Of a stretch of DNA of 64,000 bases, positions 22,757 through 35,000 are shown one piece after another. Position numbers and translations under genes: made by a program. The number at the start of each line of letters is the position of its first letter. Within the stretch, counting starts at the first letter, position 1. The stretch comes from Bombardia bombarda (Eukaryota; Ascomycota; Sordariomycetes; Sordariales; Lasiosphaeriaceae), in contig JAULSR010000002.1 in the NCBI GenBank assembly GCA_030512295.1, forward strand, positions 8,370,001 to 8,434,000. Direction: 5' to 3'. The notes below the pieces were generated by a model that worked only from the letters and a program-made list of their open reading frames with translations, did no database searches and was not told the DNA's origin.

Positions 22757-23738
22757 TCAAGAGAAATTAGGAGCCTTCGCCAACGACCTGCTCTCCAGCT
22801 CATTAAAATCTCTCACGTCCTCCACAACCCCCTTGACATGCTCGTCCGCCAGCCCCTCCACCACCGCCTCGGCCACCAGATCCACCTTGAGCGGCCTCAG
22901 CGCCGCCGCCCCCAGCAGCGTGTCCAGCCCCCCCAGCTTCCCCTTGAACGGGCCAATGACGGTGTCCAGCGCCGTGGCGGCCGCCGCAATCGGCAGCGTA
23001 AAGGGCCGCGAGCTGTCGTACATGAACGGCGGCCGGAAGAAGACGCCGCGCATCTCGGGGAACTCGGCGACGATGACGTGCTCGGCCTCGCGCTTGGTGG
23101 TGATGTAGCGGCCGGGGAGCACGGGGGCGCCCGCGGCGGCCGAGATGTAGCCAAAGGCGGCGACGTGCTCCCTGGCGGCTTCTTTGGCGAGCAGGATGGC
23201 GCTGTCGCGGTTCATCATCTCGTAGGTGAGCTGTCTGCCCGAGGTGGGCGGCTTGAACTCTGGGGTGGTACTGTTGGGTCCTCTTCGCTCCAGGGGGTTT
23301 GCGGATCTGGCTGCTGGCGAGAAGGCGCGCTTGAGGCCGGCGATGGGCGACTCGCGGCCCGAGATGACGTCCTTGTAGTCGGCTTCGAGCAGGATGCCCA
23401 TGGTGTGGACGACGTAGTCGGCGCCCTTGAGGAGGGCGACGTACTCGGCGGGGCGGAAGATGTCTGCGCGCTCCCAGAATACCTTGTGGGCCCAGGGAGG
23501 GGGGGTGGGTGATGAGGTGACGGTTTTCCATTGGGGCTCACCGGAGCGGCTTGGGGTTGTATGTTAGCTTGGAAATGAGGATGAAGGCGAGAATGAGATG
23601 AGAGCGAGGGAGATGAAGAGGGTACCTGATGGACGTGACATCCCAGCCTCTCCTTACGGCTGCCTTGCATATCCTGGAGCCTAGGAATCCGCTTCCTCCA
23701 CATACGACGAGTTTCTTTGCAGCTGTTGAAGCCGACAT
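22757..23738 (-). CDS. COQ11: Coq11-like mitochondrial NAD(P)-binding protein
   Basis: Two exons on the minus strand: 23738-23626 and 23549-22757 (301 aa); the intron runs from GTACCC to an AAG acceptor and restores TSISRSGEPQW. The N-terminus has the Rossmann motif VVCGGSGFLGSRI. Further family pieces are W-x-RADIFRP, VVHTMGILLE, YEMMNRDSA, AFGYISAAAGAP, and YITTKREAEH, which carries the Y-x3-K-like arrangement of atypical short-chain dehydrogenases. Family knowledge: yeast Coq11 (YLR290C) belongs to the coenzyme Q synthesis complex on the matrix side of the inner membrane, and relatives are complex I subunit NDUFA9-like proteins. A mitochondrial role is therefore likely; a catalytic reaction is not established. 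The start at 23738 is the only ATG close to the Rossmann strand. Confidence 0.85.
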
Positions 23739-24320
23739 GGCTTCGACCACTTATAGGGGGGTGTTTTCAGAATTAGGATACCCTAGTAAGGTGAGTGAGA
23801 AATGACAGATAAAACAAATGAGGTCTCAATGATATTTCTTTCAATTGACCTTGAAATGGTCGATATTCTCGTATTGTTGAGTGAGGCAGTACTGACCTAT
23901 CTATTTACGCTCTACTCAATCGTGTTGGATGTCTTGACACGAAAATGAGGGACCCAGTCAAGGTACTTGGCGATGTAAAAAGTCGATTGTGTCATGCAAA
24001 GACGGGAGGCTGACAAACAAACTGCCAAACTGGGCTGCAAGCGCTCCCAAAGCTTCGTTATCGATTACAGGGGTCACCAGAGGTTCAATCACAAGCTCAA
24101 TTAAAAAGTCGGGGGGAAGCCGCCCCGCATTCAAGGCTGAAAAAGGGATCCTGGGCTCCACTAACCACTTGCCTGCCACTTGCTGAATTTCCGGATGACC
24201 TTGATAGACACATTCATTTCTCGCTCATTCCCTCCCCAATCAAGCTTATCCCCTCCCAACAAAACAACACGCCGACGCGCGCGCAAAAAGTCCACTTCAA
24301 AAACCACCCAAACCTTCACC
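23739..24320. promoter_or_regulatory. Divergent promoter region COQ11-like / YAF9
   Basis: About 580 bp separate the two divergent start codons, so the region must contain both promoters. No specific binding site could be assigned. The part next to YAF9 is pyrimidine-rich and then purine-rich. Confidence 0.55.
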
Positions 24321-25163
24321 ATGGCGCCCCCGGTCGGCAAACGCGTCAAGGGCATCCAGATTTTCCGGCCCTTCATCTACGGCACCACGGCGCGCCCATT
24401 CGACGACAAGACCAACCCCAAGCCGGCCGGCGTGCCCGACGACCACACGCACTCGTGGACCGTCTTCGTCAAGGGCATCGACGATGTCGACATCACCTAC
24501 TGGCTGCGCCGCGTGCAGTTCAAGCTGCACGAGTCCATACCCAACCACGTCCGCATGATCGACGGCGAAAAGGGCAGGTCCTTCGCCATCAGCGAGACCG
24601 GCTGGGGCGAGTTCGAGATCGCCATCAAGCTCTACTACGTGCCCGACTCGGGCGAGAAGCCCCAGACGCTCTACCACCACCTGCGCCTGCACCCCTACGG
24701 CCGCACCGACGAGGAGAAGGAAACGATGCGCCTCAACGGCGGCGAGGTCATCTCGTGGACGTACGAGGAGCAGATCTTCAACGAGCCCTACGAGGCCTTT
24801 TACGACATTCTCACTCAGGGCGCCCTGCCCAGTCCGTCCTCCGGCGCCGCTGCCGCCAACAACAAGCCTGGATCTAAAGGTGGCAAGGGCGGCGGCGGCA
24901 AATCGAAGGAGAAGGATGGCGGTAAGCAGCAAGGGGGGGGACAACAACAACCACAGAGATCGGAAGGCGGCGTGCTGGAGCGCAGTGCCATGATCCCGCT
25001 TACGAATCGCCCTGGGCAGCCTTTCAGTCGCGAGACCGAGCAGGTTGAGATTAAGAAGCTCAAGGACGCGCTGGTCAAGGTCGAGGATCTTATGCGGAAG
25101 ACGACCGAGGAGCTGACTAAGAAGGAGAAGCGGCTCAAGGACTTGAGGGCTGATGCTGCCTAG
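24321..25163 (+). CDS. YAF9: YEATS-domain protein Yaf9
   Basis: Single exon, 280 aa, starting at the CACCATGGCG context. The open frame extends 47 codons upstream, but the family begins near MAPPVGKRVKG. Residues 10-150 form the YEATS domain: RPFIYGTTARPF, HSWTVFVKG, FKLHESIPNHVR, ETGWGEFEI and IKLYYVP, with the aromatic residues that line the acyl-lysine pocket. A Gly/Lys/Gln-rich linker follows (about 175-215). The C-terminal 50 residues are a charged coiled coil (EIKKLKDALVKVEDLM). Family knowledge: Yaf9 is shared by the SWR1 and NuA4 complexes and links acetylated H3 to H2A.Z deposition and H4 acetylation. The length fits; the linker is longer than in yeast. Confidence 0.94.
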   Translation: MAPPVGKRVKGIQIFRPFIYGTTARPFDDKTNPKPAGVPDDHTHSWTVFVKGIDDVDITYWLRRVQFKLHESIPNHVRMIDGEKGRSFAISETGWGEFEIAIKLYYVPDSGEKPQTLYHHLRLHPYGRTDEEKETMRLNGGEVISWTYEEQIFNEPYEAFYDILTQGALPSPSSGAAAANNKPGSKGGKGGGGKSKEKDGGKQQGGGQQQPQRSEGGVLERSAMIPLTNRPGQPFSRETEQVEIKKLKDALVKVEDLMRKTTEELTKKEKRLKDLRADAA

Positions 25164-26484
25164 AGGCAGGCGGGCCGGCGGGTGGTTCAAGTGGAGGACT
25201 GAGCGGTGGTAGTCTGCGTTTATATCGGATACCTTTGTCTTTTTTTTCTTTTTTTTTTTTGGCAACTATGGCGAATTGGCGCAGGCGGGCACTGGGCGGC
25301 GGGATTTGCATTCGGCGTTATGGTATTTGTGTGGCATTATCGGTGTCACTGGGTGGTGGACTTTGCGGTGGTTTAGAGAAAACGGAGGTCATTACTCGAG
25401 CTTCAGCTCAGAACAGAGAAATAGACAGTTTAAGGATGGGGCCTTTGGAAATGGTGCTCGCCCAGCCGACATTCATGGTGAGCCGCTTCTGGAACCAGAG
25501 ACATCCGGCATGAAGCGAAATCATAAACTTCACAAATGGCACACCACAACATGTACAGACACAAAAAGGTAGATGTATATGCATTTATGCAAATGATACT
25601 ATCAAGAGTATCTAGAGATTGGAGTTTGTTATGAAATAGTCCCTATAAATCCTCTGCAGAGGCATGCATACCAGGACAGCCCCAGTAGCAGCAAGCAGGA
25701 TTCTATTTCGTTCTTCTTCCTCCAGCCCAGCCCAGCTAGCTCTCTTCTCTCAAACAAACTACTACCCTGGAGTTATTGTCTCCACTTCCCGCAACAACGA
25801 CAACAACGACAACAACAATTGCACACTTATCCCACACGCAACACACTTGTTTGTACAACAGCCAGCTAGCCAACTGAACCAAGCCCAAACCTCCACTAGA
25901 CAAAAGAAATATATATATAAATGTACCTAGATAGGCAATGAAGACGGGATGGATGTGTAAACAACAACAGACACAGACGGTAATGATAACACCCGACAGT
26001 ATCTACATCCACATCCGCATCCCCGCATGAACCAGCTTCCCCCAGAAGAGGGTAGGCAGTCAGCCAGCCAGCCACGAGAATCAACCCCTGCCCGTAGAAA
26101 AAGGTTTCCCGCGAGTAGAAAAAGCGTAAAAGTACGCTTAAGCAAATAAGATAAATCAACTTCCTCTTTCCCCATTTTTTGTATGATCAGACACCTCCCC
26201 ACCCCCCGTTCTATTCCCCATCCCAAACCAACCCCCAGGGCCCAGGCCACGGACAAGCCAATTAAGACATTATCGGGCAACAATAAAAGACAGGTGTCGA
26301 ATCATGCCGTGGCCTACCAACCAGTTCTCTATCAAAACGCCGATAAAAGCAACTGATAAAAAAAAAAGACTATCCAAGCCGCTCCATGAGAGGGGAATGA
26401 TAAAAACACCAAAACGAGCAAAGCCGGTCAGAACAGACAGACAGACACAAGAGCAGAATAGTGGCGTAATCAATCGCCAAAACC
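25164..26484. other. Convergent 3' flanks of YAF9 and MDM34
   Basis: About 1.3 kb between two converging genes, without a supportable gene. T-rich runs near 25240-25260 follow YAF9. A CAACAACGAC trinucleotide-like tract lies near 25790-25815. Confidence 0.5.
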
Positions 26485-28636
26485 TCATCTCGAGGCCTCG
26501 TACGCAGGAGGAGGCGAGTCCTCTCTTTCTTCCCAGAAGGCAGGATTCCTGTTCTTCTCGTCGTACACGCGACGGGCAATCTCGCCCGCCATCTTCATGA
26601 TCCACGCCTGCTCCAGTATTACGGATGACGTGTCCGACTGTGGACCACCCCGCTTCCATTGTCCTTTGGCGTCCACAGATCTAGGCTCGGCCTTCTCTGT
26701 GGTCCGACCCGGATACGTGGGTTCCTGAGCGGCTAGCCGTGACGAGGGCTGGGACAAGGTGATGGGAACATCACGGGCTTCGATCGACGACACAGGAACC
26801 TCTGCTGGGACCGCCGAGTCGGTGTTGAGCGGAGATCTTGGAGACGTATCCCCGGGCGACCTGAAGCGCACTTTGCTGGGTATAGAAGCTGCTGGCATTG
26901 CCAGCTCCTCCTCGGGTGCCTCGCGGATGGGCAAGATGGGCTCTGACATTGGTCCCTGGGTGGAGGTCGCGTCCGAACTGGTATCCCCGATTTCACTGCT
27001 GGTAGCTTCGCTTCCCGTCTTGCGACGCAGGTTGACGACACGGTTCTTCTTCTTCCGGCCCGTCTTGGAGTGTCTCCCAGATCCAAGCGACAAGCCCGTG
27101 GTAGCGGAGTTGAAGCTGACCATAGATGGCCTGGAGGGAAGATGACCGTGGTCTTGGCTGCTGCTGTCCGAGAACGTGTAGGTGTGGGCACTTCCTTGAT
27201 AGGTAGAGGATCTGAGGAGACTTGGCGTCGACAGACCCGACGTGTTGTTTGCCTCCACCCGATCCGATGGACCGGCCCACGCTCTGAACAAGGCGTCTTG
27301 AATGCCAGGTGTAAATAACGACGACGTACGGTGAGAGTTTGTTAAAGCATCTAATTGGAGAAGATTCTTCTGCGAAAACAGGGACTGCGTTTCTGGTCCG
27401 CCATCGAGCGACAAAGATGGAATCTCGGCAGGATCAACGAGATGCCCGTTTGCATCAACAGCATCCAACGGTGGAGTAGCTAGTGGGTTCACAGCTGGTT
27501 CGTCGTCTTCCTTTACCTCATCCTCTTCCTTGGGGACCTGATCGGGACACCACAACTGAAGCGAAAGGCGGTGGATAATGGCAGGCAGCTCGTCCATCAT
27601 CAAGTCTCGTAACTTGATCTCGATCGTCCTCTGTAGGTAGTCACGGACAAACTGGATTGAATCAAAGGTCGAAGAGACCTTGAGGCTCTCGAGAGGATCA
27701 TTTCGAAAGACTATCGTCAACCCCTTTTGTTTCGAGAAGACCAGGATGATGAAGGCCGAGAGCTTGATCTCTGATAAGGTGATCTGAAGAGGTATCGTGA
27801 GCCCAGACGCCGCCGCCAGTGGCTGGGGTGACGTGAAACTTGGTTTCGAACACAGGTACGTATTCAATGGGTTTGCCTATGGTTGTTGATATATTAGCGG
27901 TGATATTACGGGTATGGGACCTTAGCGTGTGGAGAATGTGCGGGTGCGAACGCGCATCCCTGCTCACTAATTCCAGATAAACTCGGTAGAGTCAATGCGC
28001 CAAGTGCTTTGGGAGATTTTCTAGATTCCAGAAGCTCCCATAGAAAAAAACGGGGGCGAAGGGAAGGAAGCCAAAGAAGCTCTGCAAATGAATTCCCGTG
28101 TGTGTGTGGGATGTTTTGGTGATATGACTTGGTGATGTGAGGCATAAATCATTTCCTCGAGGCACTTGCGCATGAATTCGAGAAAAGCGCGAGATGCGAC
28201 ATATCTGCACTGCAGTCAAGGAACTCGGATTACACAGCACTTGCCATGGCTCGAGGCGCGCATTCAAATTTGGTTGGCAAATAGAAGACAGAAAAAGACA
28301 AGCAGCTCTGTGGTTGGGAAACAGAAAGGTAAAGTTCGAACGAGCGAGACAAGGCGCCACCAAACGTACTTGAACTCTTGTTTTTAATGTTAAAAAGGCG
28401 TCCCCAGAATAGCACATCTTGAAAATGCCTCGGAATCGATCCTCAGCCAGGTCGCCAATCTCCAGAATCTCCAGATCGGGAGGGACGGAGCCCAGGTTGA
28501 ACTCGGTCACGAAGATGTCATCGACGATGATGGGCGGCTTCGGTGACTTATTAAGGGCGGTCGTCAGGAGGTCGCGCGCGCGCTCGTAGAAGCCGGCGTC
28601 GGCCGTGAGAGGCGACCAGTTGAAGTTGAAGGCCAT
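26485..28636 (-). CDS. MDM34: ERMES subunit Mdm34
   Basis: Two exons on the minus strand: 28636-28370 and 27876-26485 (552 aa). The 493-bp intron begins GTACGT and ends TAG; splicing restores [14 protein letters not shown], continuous in the family. The start [10 protein letters not shown] is the canonical Mdm34 N-terminus. Residues 1-200 form the SMP lipid-transfer domain. The C-terminal two thirds are disordered and rich in Ser, Pro and charged residues, with a basic stretch [13 protein letters not shown] near residue 350 and an end ([19 protein letters not shown]) rich in Pro and acidic residues. Family knowledge: Mdm34 sits in the outer mitochondrial membrane and, with Mmm1, Mdm12 and Mdm10, forms the ER-mitochondria encounter structure that moves phospholipids. 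The intron is unusually long for this window. Confidence 0.95.
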
Positions 28637-30621
28637 GTTGAATTGGCGTCGAGCTTAGACTCGCATTGCAGCGTCAAGACGATGGGGGCGACTGATAAGC
28701 CCGACAAGTCGTGTGAGAAGGGAGCGTGATTGCCGACAAAAGGCTCGGGGCGAGAAATCGCAGAGCTCGAGGTGTCGCAGTAAAAACAAGTCGCAGCAAA
28801 AACGTCGATGGGTGTTGATGACAGTCGGTGGCGAAAAGGTCGTTTGACGATAGGAAAATGCAGAGATACGCGACAGTTTGAGATTTGGGGGAGGGAGATG
28901 ATCGGGAATGACGCTATTTGCGGGCAAACGGACATTCAGACGAGAGAAGGTCTGACGGAATTTTTTCGCGCTTGCGCCCGTGGTCAGTGGGAGGAGAGTT
29001 GGTCAGTGTGTGGCTTGCAGGCGGGTGGCAGCGGGGGGGGCTGCTGATGTCTGCTATTAAGTGGGCTGACCTCTGCTGGTGACATTGACGCGCTGCTCGT
29101 GCTCGGGCCAGCCGATCGACCGGATTCGGTTCCATTGAAGATGGGGGTGGGAAATTCACTCAATGCGGCACACATTTGTGATGTCCGGCTCACTCTTCAA
29201 TCTTCATAGGGAGCTCTGAAACATGACGAAGAAGACTTATGTCGCCAACAATTTTTGTGTGATATTTCCATGCTTGATGGTTGCGATAACCGTCACGATA
29301 TGTTGGCTTTTTGCAACAGCCACTGAAGATAGAGACAATAAATCACAACACGACGCCGTGAACGGCTCATGAGCCCTGCAAGATGATGCATTGCATGTGG
29401 ATTGCAAGTTGGGTCCGAAGAGGAGATCGATCCATTCCAGGTGGTAACTGAAGAGGCGGAACAGCCTTGACGATACGCCAGAACCCCTTGCCAAGCCCAA
29501 GTTCCCACATGGTCTTGTGGATCTCAGAAACGCGGAGAAGCTACTAACCTGTGAGCCTGAGGGAGCTTGGGTCGGACGATGACGGGTGGCTCCCGCACCC
29601 GCACCATTGTCACGCCCGGGCCCCTGTAATTCGCAAGCTTCCGAGCTTCTCACAGCCTCGGTCCAAAGCTCTCTTGACTGAGGCACCCATTATAGTGAGG
29701 CATAATACATAGTATTCCATTCAGTACAAGTCATCGAAATCAGAGCAGACACATAATGAGTGACATTTGCATGAATGTTTCATCTCTCACAGCAACGCGC
29801 CAGGACGGGACTTGTTTCCAACCTGGGCGGCAGGTTTACTATCACTTTACACTAGCTTAGACCCGCTTCCGTGATATAAGAAGGGATAAATACTTATGCA
29901 GCTATCCCTACATATCTGTTTGAACATTTTTTTTGCCCCTTAACACATCTTAAGCTTGGACTACTCAATGTGTTTGGTTTTCTTGGCATGATTTTGTTCA
30001 CATGTGAATTACTTGGTTAACTGATATAAAAGGAGGTAGATGCACCATCCGCATCTAAATCAGGGCCAAGTAGGGGCAGTTGACAACTGCTGGCTATAGT
30101 CTCTATCAATGTCAATGAATACATCACGATTCAGAGAAGCCTCCAACGGGAACATAAACATTTACCAGGTTTAGCCTGACAATACGTCATCCTTGCACAG
30201 TTCATGACATCTGCGAAGCATGTCGTGCTTTAAGGTGTCAAGGTGAACGACGTAACTGAGAGGGAAGACTGTGGAATGGTACGGTACCTAGCCAAAGTAG
30301 TTGAGGCATGAGTAGGTGCTTATAGCAAATTAAAGCCATCATATTTCAATCAATAATGTGCCTTGCTTGGGGAGGTTTTAACTTATTAGTTCCTCAGTTA
30401 CATTATCTATCTCTGCCTGTACTAATTATGCCACAAAGAGAACCTATATCTTTTCAGCAGCCAACGTCTTTCCAGGGAGCGGTTGTCTCTAAACCAGCTT
30501 CAGCCCTTGAAAATTCAAAGGTATTGGTGTATTGACCAGAAATCAACCTCTCCCTACTCCACACACGAAGCTATCCCTCCTGACCTGCCCTACTAGGCCA
30601 GAGCCCGCCAACCGTCGACCC
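28637..30621. other. Intergenic region, partly AT-rich
   Basis: About 2 kb upstream of MDM34 with no supportable gene. The part from about 29700 to 30500 is AT-rich with no frame over 60 codons. Short overlapping frames at 29237-29686 lack recognisable features. Confidence 0.5.
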
Positions 30622-31765
30622 TACTCGTAAATACGACCAGCCGTGATCCCGTTGGATGGTAGTTCCGCCCTACGGTGTCGTCGTCGTCCCCTAAGAAGCA
30701 GCGGCAAGTCCTTAACAAGAGTGAAAACCGCCCACAACACCACCAGGCCAAACGCGCAAATAGGCCCCCAGGATAGCAAAGACAGTGAAGCCATACGAGG
30801 CCCGCTGGAACGTGGTGTTCCCCTGGAGCTGCTCGGTGGCGAGGCCGACTTGCATGGCGGTCAACACGAGGGCGACATACACAGTAGAGGCGGTCACCCA
30901 GGCGATGTTGTCGCGGAAAAGGCTGCCGTAGTTGCGGTGGGCGCGGAGGTACGAGCTAAACAGCGGGAGGCAGGTGAGGCGGTGGATGATATTGCAATGT
31001 CTGTGTTGTTGTTGTGCTCCTGCATGCGGAGCAGTTCCCTCGCCAACATCTTCCAATCTGTCCAATGGATGGGCGTGCCGTCTTTCCTGGAGGGAAGGAG
31101 GCGCTTGTCGTTGGCGATGTGGAAGTCGGCTTCGGATGATATGGGGGAGGCATAGGTATAGAGGAAGCCGAGGGCCACTTTGCGAGGAGTCCCCTGACAG
31201 GCGCAGCTATTAGGGCATTGTAGGTGTAAGTTGATGTTGCAAAAGGCTAGGTCGAGAAGAAAGGGCGGGATCGGCTTGACGAAGAGCTTCCCCTCGCTGG
31301 TCAAGATGAGGTGCAGGTCCATCCGGTGGACAGCGGCAATCTCCCCGCCGATGGCGACGTGAAACTGCAACGGCGTGGCGGGCCGCTTTGCGCCGGCGAA
31401 CCAAAGGTGTTTGAGCATGTTGCCCAATTTCCCTATGTATAACTCTCTCTGTATAACTCTCTCTGTAAGAAAGCTGCTATATCCTCGGCTGGGTTGGCAG
31501 TAAGGCGTCTCCCTGTGCTATCACGGTAGAGATAGGTAGCTGGCAAACCATCTGTGGCATCATCTTTGTTTCCCTCGCCAAGAACGTTTGTTTCAATCTG
31601 TATAGATGTGTGTTGGTGGCAGAACAGAGGCAAGGCATCTTGGTTCAGGAAACTAAAAGAGAAGGTCTCAGCGTACCGCAAAAAAAGGGGGACCTGCACC
31701 GTAGTGACATCCAAAATGGTCGTCCGATGTACCATCCTATACAGAGATCGTACTACTACAATCAT
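30622..31765 (-). pseudogene. Broken DUF6601-type membrane protein gene
   Basis: Fragments of one protein occur in order in three frames of the minus strand. The N-terminal piece (31765-31433) ends FLQREL; the next begins with GKLGNMLKHLWFAGA and continues through MDLHLILTSEGKLFVKPIPP and KVALGFLYTYASPISSEADF. A further piece carries YGSLFRDNIAWVTASTVYVA and two membrane helices, and a last piece reads AFGLVVLWAVFTLVKDLPL, stopping at 30622. The breaks are a 14-bp tandem duplication (31438-31465), an apparent deletion with frame change near 30980-31030, and one extra G in a G5 run (30765-30769, minus strand). The pattern matches a fungal family of unknown function that I recall as DUF6601 (membrane protein of about 300 aa). 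Three breaks favour a pseudogene; sequencing error could explain only the G run. The first ATG is uncertain. Confidence 0.72.
31438..31465. repeat. 14-bp tandem duplication in the DUF6601-type gene
   Basis: Two perfect adjacent copies of TATAACTCTCTCTG. Fourteen is not a multiple of three, so the duplication breaks the minus-strand frame. With one copy the two flanking pieces of the protein would be in one frame. Confidence 0.9.
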
Positions 31766-32078
31766 ATCCTCTACTTATGGTGATCATAGATGGATGAGCA
31801 TACATGAGGCAGCTGTAGGTGGTGCAGTTGCAGACAAGGGGGTTTGACAGGTTCCCTTTTGTACCGTACGTCGCGGCCTTGTCAGATATAAATGCCTGCT
31901 CTCCAACCTTCCCAAGACGCCCATGGCAAATTTCCTTATACGTTTCCTCAAGGTGTTCAAGATCCCCAAAGTTATACAGTTCTTCAGTTGCAGAACCGAC
32001 CGACTTCTTCCCATATTCTTGCTGTCCCAGCTGATACCATAAAAACCATACTTAAGCCTACTTAACGAATCAGCTACA
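31766..32078. promoter_or_regulatory. Divergent region between the broken gene and the NLR-like gene
   Basis: Only about 310 bp separate the start of the decayed minus-strand gene from the ATG of the NLR-like gene. It presumably contains the promoter of the latter. No specific site could be assigned. Confidence 0.45.
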
Positions 32079-35000
32079 ATGGCAACCCAGCTTCCTAAGA
32101 AAGGCTACGATGGTCTCAAGCATGGCGTGGAGGAACTCTGGTCTGCCAAAAAACCGGATGTTGAGTAAGCGTAAAATCTCATAATCTTGATAGCAATCAA
32201 CCACTACACCCTCCCTATCGTTTCTTGTCCTTGTCCTTGGAAAGTACTTGAACTCTCCACCTCTTCTCTCGGGCTTTGGTCTTCAAGGTTGCATTATCCA
32301 ATTGCTAACCAACCGCTCCTCAAGCATTGTGGCCGTCCCCGGCCTCGGTGCCCATCCCAAGAACTGCTGGGCCTATAAGCCCGGTGACGACAAGAATGAG
32401 TTCAATTGGTTGGACCATAAGGATGGGCTTAAAAAGGAATTCGGAGGGGATCAAGCAGGAAATGGAAGCGTCAGCGCCCGTGTCTTGCTCTACAACAGCG
32501 AGTCCGCTTGGATTGGCAGGTTCAAGGTCCAAGCATACATCGATGACCTCGCCACCTGATGAAGCCGAACAGCAGCGAACTGAATCAGCTCAAAAACGAC
32601 TTTCCTCAGGTAGCAGGGAAAGGAAGATACGGAATAAATCTTTACTGCTTTTTCGAAAAACTCGAGATGAACGTTGGAAAGTGGGTTTCCAAGGTCTTGC
32701 CATTTCAGGTCTCAATTTCCACGCCCTACCAGATGGTCAGTAAGGGCAGCGCCGTGTTTGACGGAGGTTACGCCACAGGTCTTGGCAAAGATCATTCCCA
32801 AATGGTTGTCTTTGAAGGCTGCAAGGATGAGCTGTACCAGATCGTCCGTGTCCCCATCAAGGACATGGTCCAAGCCGCCCCAAAGATAGCCAAAAGCCGA
32901 TTCAATACCCTCCGAGATATCGACCGTGGGCTGGTCGATAAGGCCAAGGCGGTTTTGGCAGGCGTTCAGGTCGAGAAGAAGTACAGAGAGATGGCTAAGG
33001 GCCTGAATATGAAGGATCCCTCATGGATTTCGGAAGAGGGTGAATGCACTGCTTGGTTTGATGTGCAGACTCGGCTCGTGGACTGCCTATGGATCACGGG
33101 GTCCGAAGGCAGAGGCAAGTCAGGAGCAGTCATGTCTATCATTGACAGGGTAAAAGAAATGGTCCAAATTGAGGCCAACGATGACCGTACCCCACCGCTC
33201 CTGGCGTACTTTTTGTGCGGCACATATGAAGACGGGAACAACGTTGAGGAGCTGCTCAAGTGTCTGTTATTGCAGCTTATATCGCAGCAGGAGACGCTTG
33301 TACAGCATGCCAAGCAGTTCAGAGTCAACGAACCAAACTCAAAGGCCGGCCAGTCACAGCCCAAGGAGGAGGGCAAGTCCGCCGCTTCGAGGGCTTCGAT
33401 GAGCGTCGAGAACCTTTGGATTGCTCTGCAAGATATGCTGACAGACAACCTCGTTGAGCAAGTCTTCTTCGTCATTCATGACCTCCACATCCTTCCCGAA
33501 AATGAAGATTCCACCAGGAAACTCATGGCTCGCATTAATTCGGCACTCAATGAGAATTATGGCGATGATGAGCGTCGCAGAAGGATTCGTTGGCTGTTCA
33601 CAAGTCAGAAACTTCACAGCATCGAGGACAGCCTGAAGACCAATATCACACGCGTCATCGACCTAGACGACCCAAGATACAATACCCAGGTAGTCACGGA
33701 GATAAAGAAACACGCGAACATGAGTGTGTCCAAGCTCGAGAAAGTGAAGAAGTACAGCAAAGCGCTGTCTTACTTCACAAGCTCCCTGATTGGTACACGT
33801 GCTCAGGACACACATTGGATTGATATCATATGTCTTCGCCTGCAGGCGATTCCAGCGAACACGAGGGATCTCAAAATCCAGCATGAGTTGGAGACAATTT
33901 CCGAGAATCTCGACTCGCTGCTTACTTCGATGTGGGAGAAAATTTTCGACCCCGGGGACGACGATGTCGATGATCTGAAGGAAATACCACGGGTTCTTGT
34001 GCTAGCTGTCGACTCTGTCGCAGTTGGTGAGCTCGCTGTCCTCACCGGCCTTCCGACTGAGGAAATTGATCGGTTGATAGCTAAGTGCGAACCTCTCTTG
34101 AGTTCGACAGACAAGCATGTGAACTTCGCCCTAGAAGGCAAGCTCAAGGAGCACTTACTGGCAAATTCCGGGAAACTCCTCGGGATCAGAAAAGAAGACG
34201 AAAAACGCCGACTCCATGGTGTCATTGCCTGGCGTTCTTTCAACTACTTGACAGAAATCTTCTCGAAGCCGTCGAAGTCACAGAGCAAAGATGCGCCAGG
34301 GGATGCGGAAAAGAGGCCCGAGACGACTGAAAACCCCCGGTTGGACAGCGAAGGGGTAGTAGTACTCCCATCGTCTAATGCCGTTGATCAAAATGGCGAG
34401 GCTACGGTCGAAGGAGATATGACCAAGAGTGATGACGACTCCGAGGATCCGGCCAACGATAACCTGTCTGACTTGGACGTCAAGAATATCCTACACTACC
34501 CAATCAAGCACTGGCTAGATCACGCCAGTAAGGCTACTCCCGAATTTGCAGATAAGATCAGCGTAGAGGACGACTTTTGGGAGGTTGAGTCAGAGGTTCG
34601 CAGGAATTGGCTTCGCGTGTACACGCATCTCGGTGGCGACAACCTCAAGCTCGTCGACACCAAGCTCTCCACAGGGCTACATACAGCAGCATCACTTGGG
34701 TATGCAGCCCTCGTCGCTGCCTTAATGGAACATGGGCATGGTGACGAGAAGCATGTCTTTGACGAGTGGGAAAACACACCAGTAAGCAACAAACCCACGA
34801 CACATAATTGGCTATTGTATAGTGGTCTAACACGGAATAATAATAGCTGCATCTGGCTGCCTTGTTCGGAAGGATCGACGTTCTTGAAGTATTGCTCCAC
34901 CGAGGTGCCAAAGTCGATGCCGGGATCGAAAAGCAGGTAATGACACCGTTGGCAATGGCTGCATATCAGGGCCAATGCGAAGCCATGAAGAAGCTCCTGG

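Noticed and set aside
27992..28369. Extension of MDM34 exon 1 as a separate protein end
   Set aside because: Splicing at 28370 restores the continuous family sequence, so this stretch is intron.
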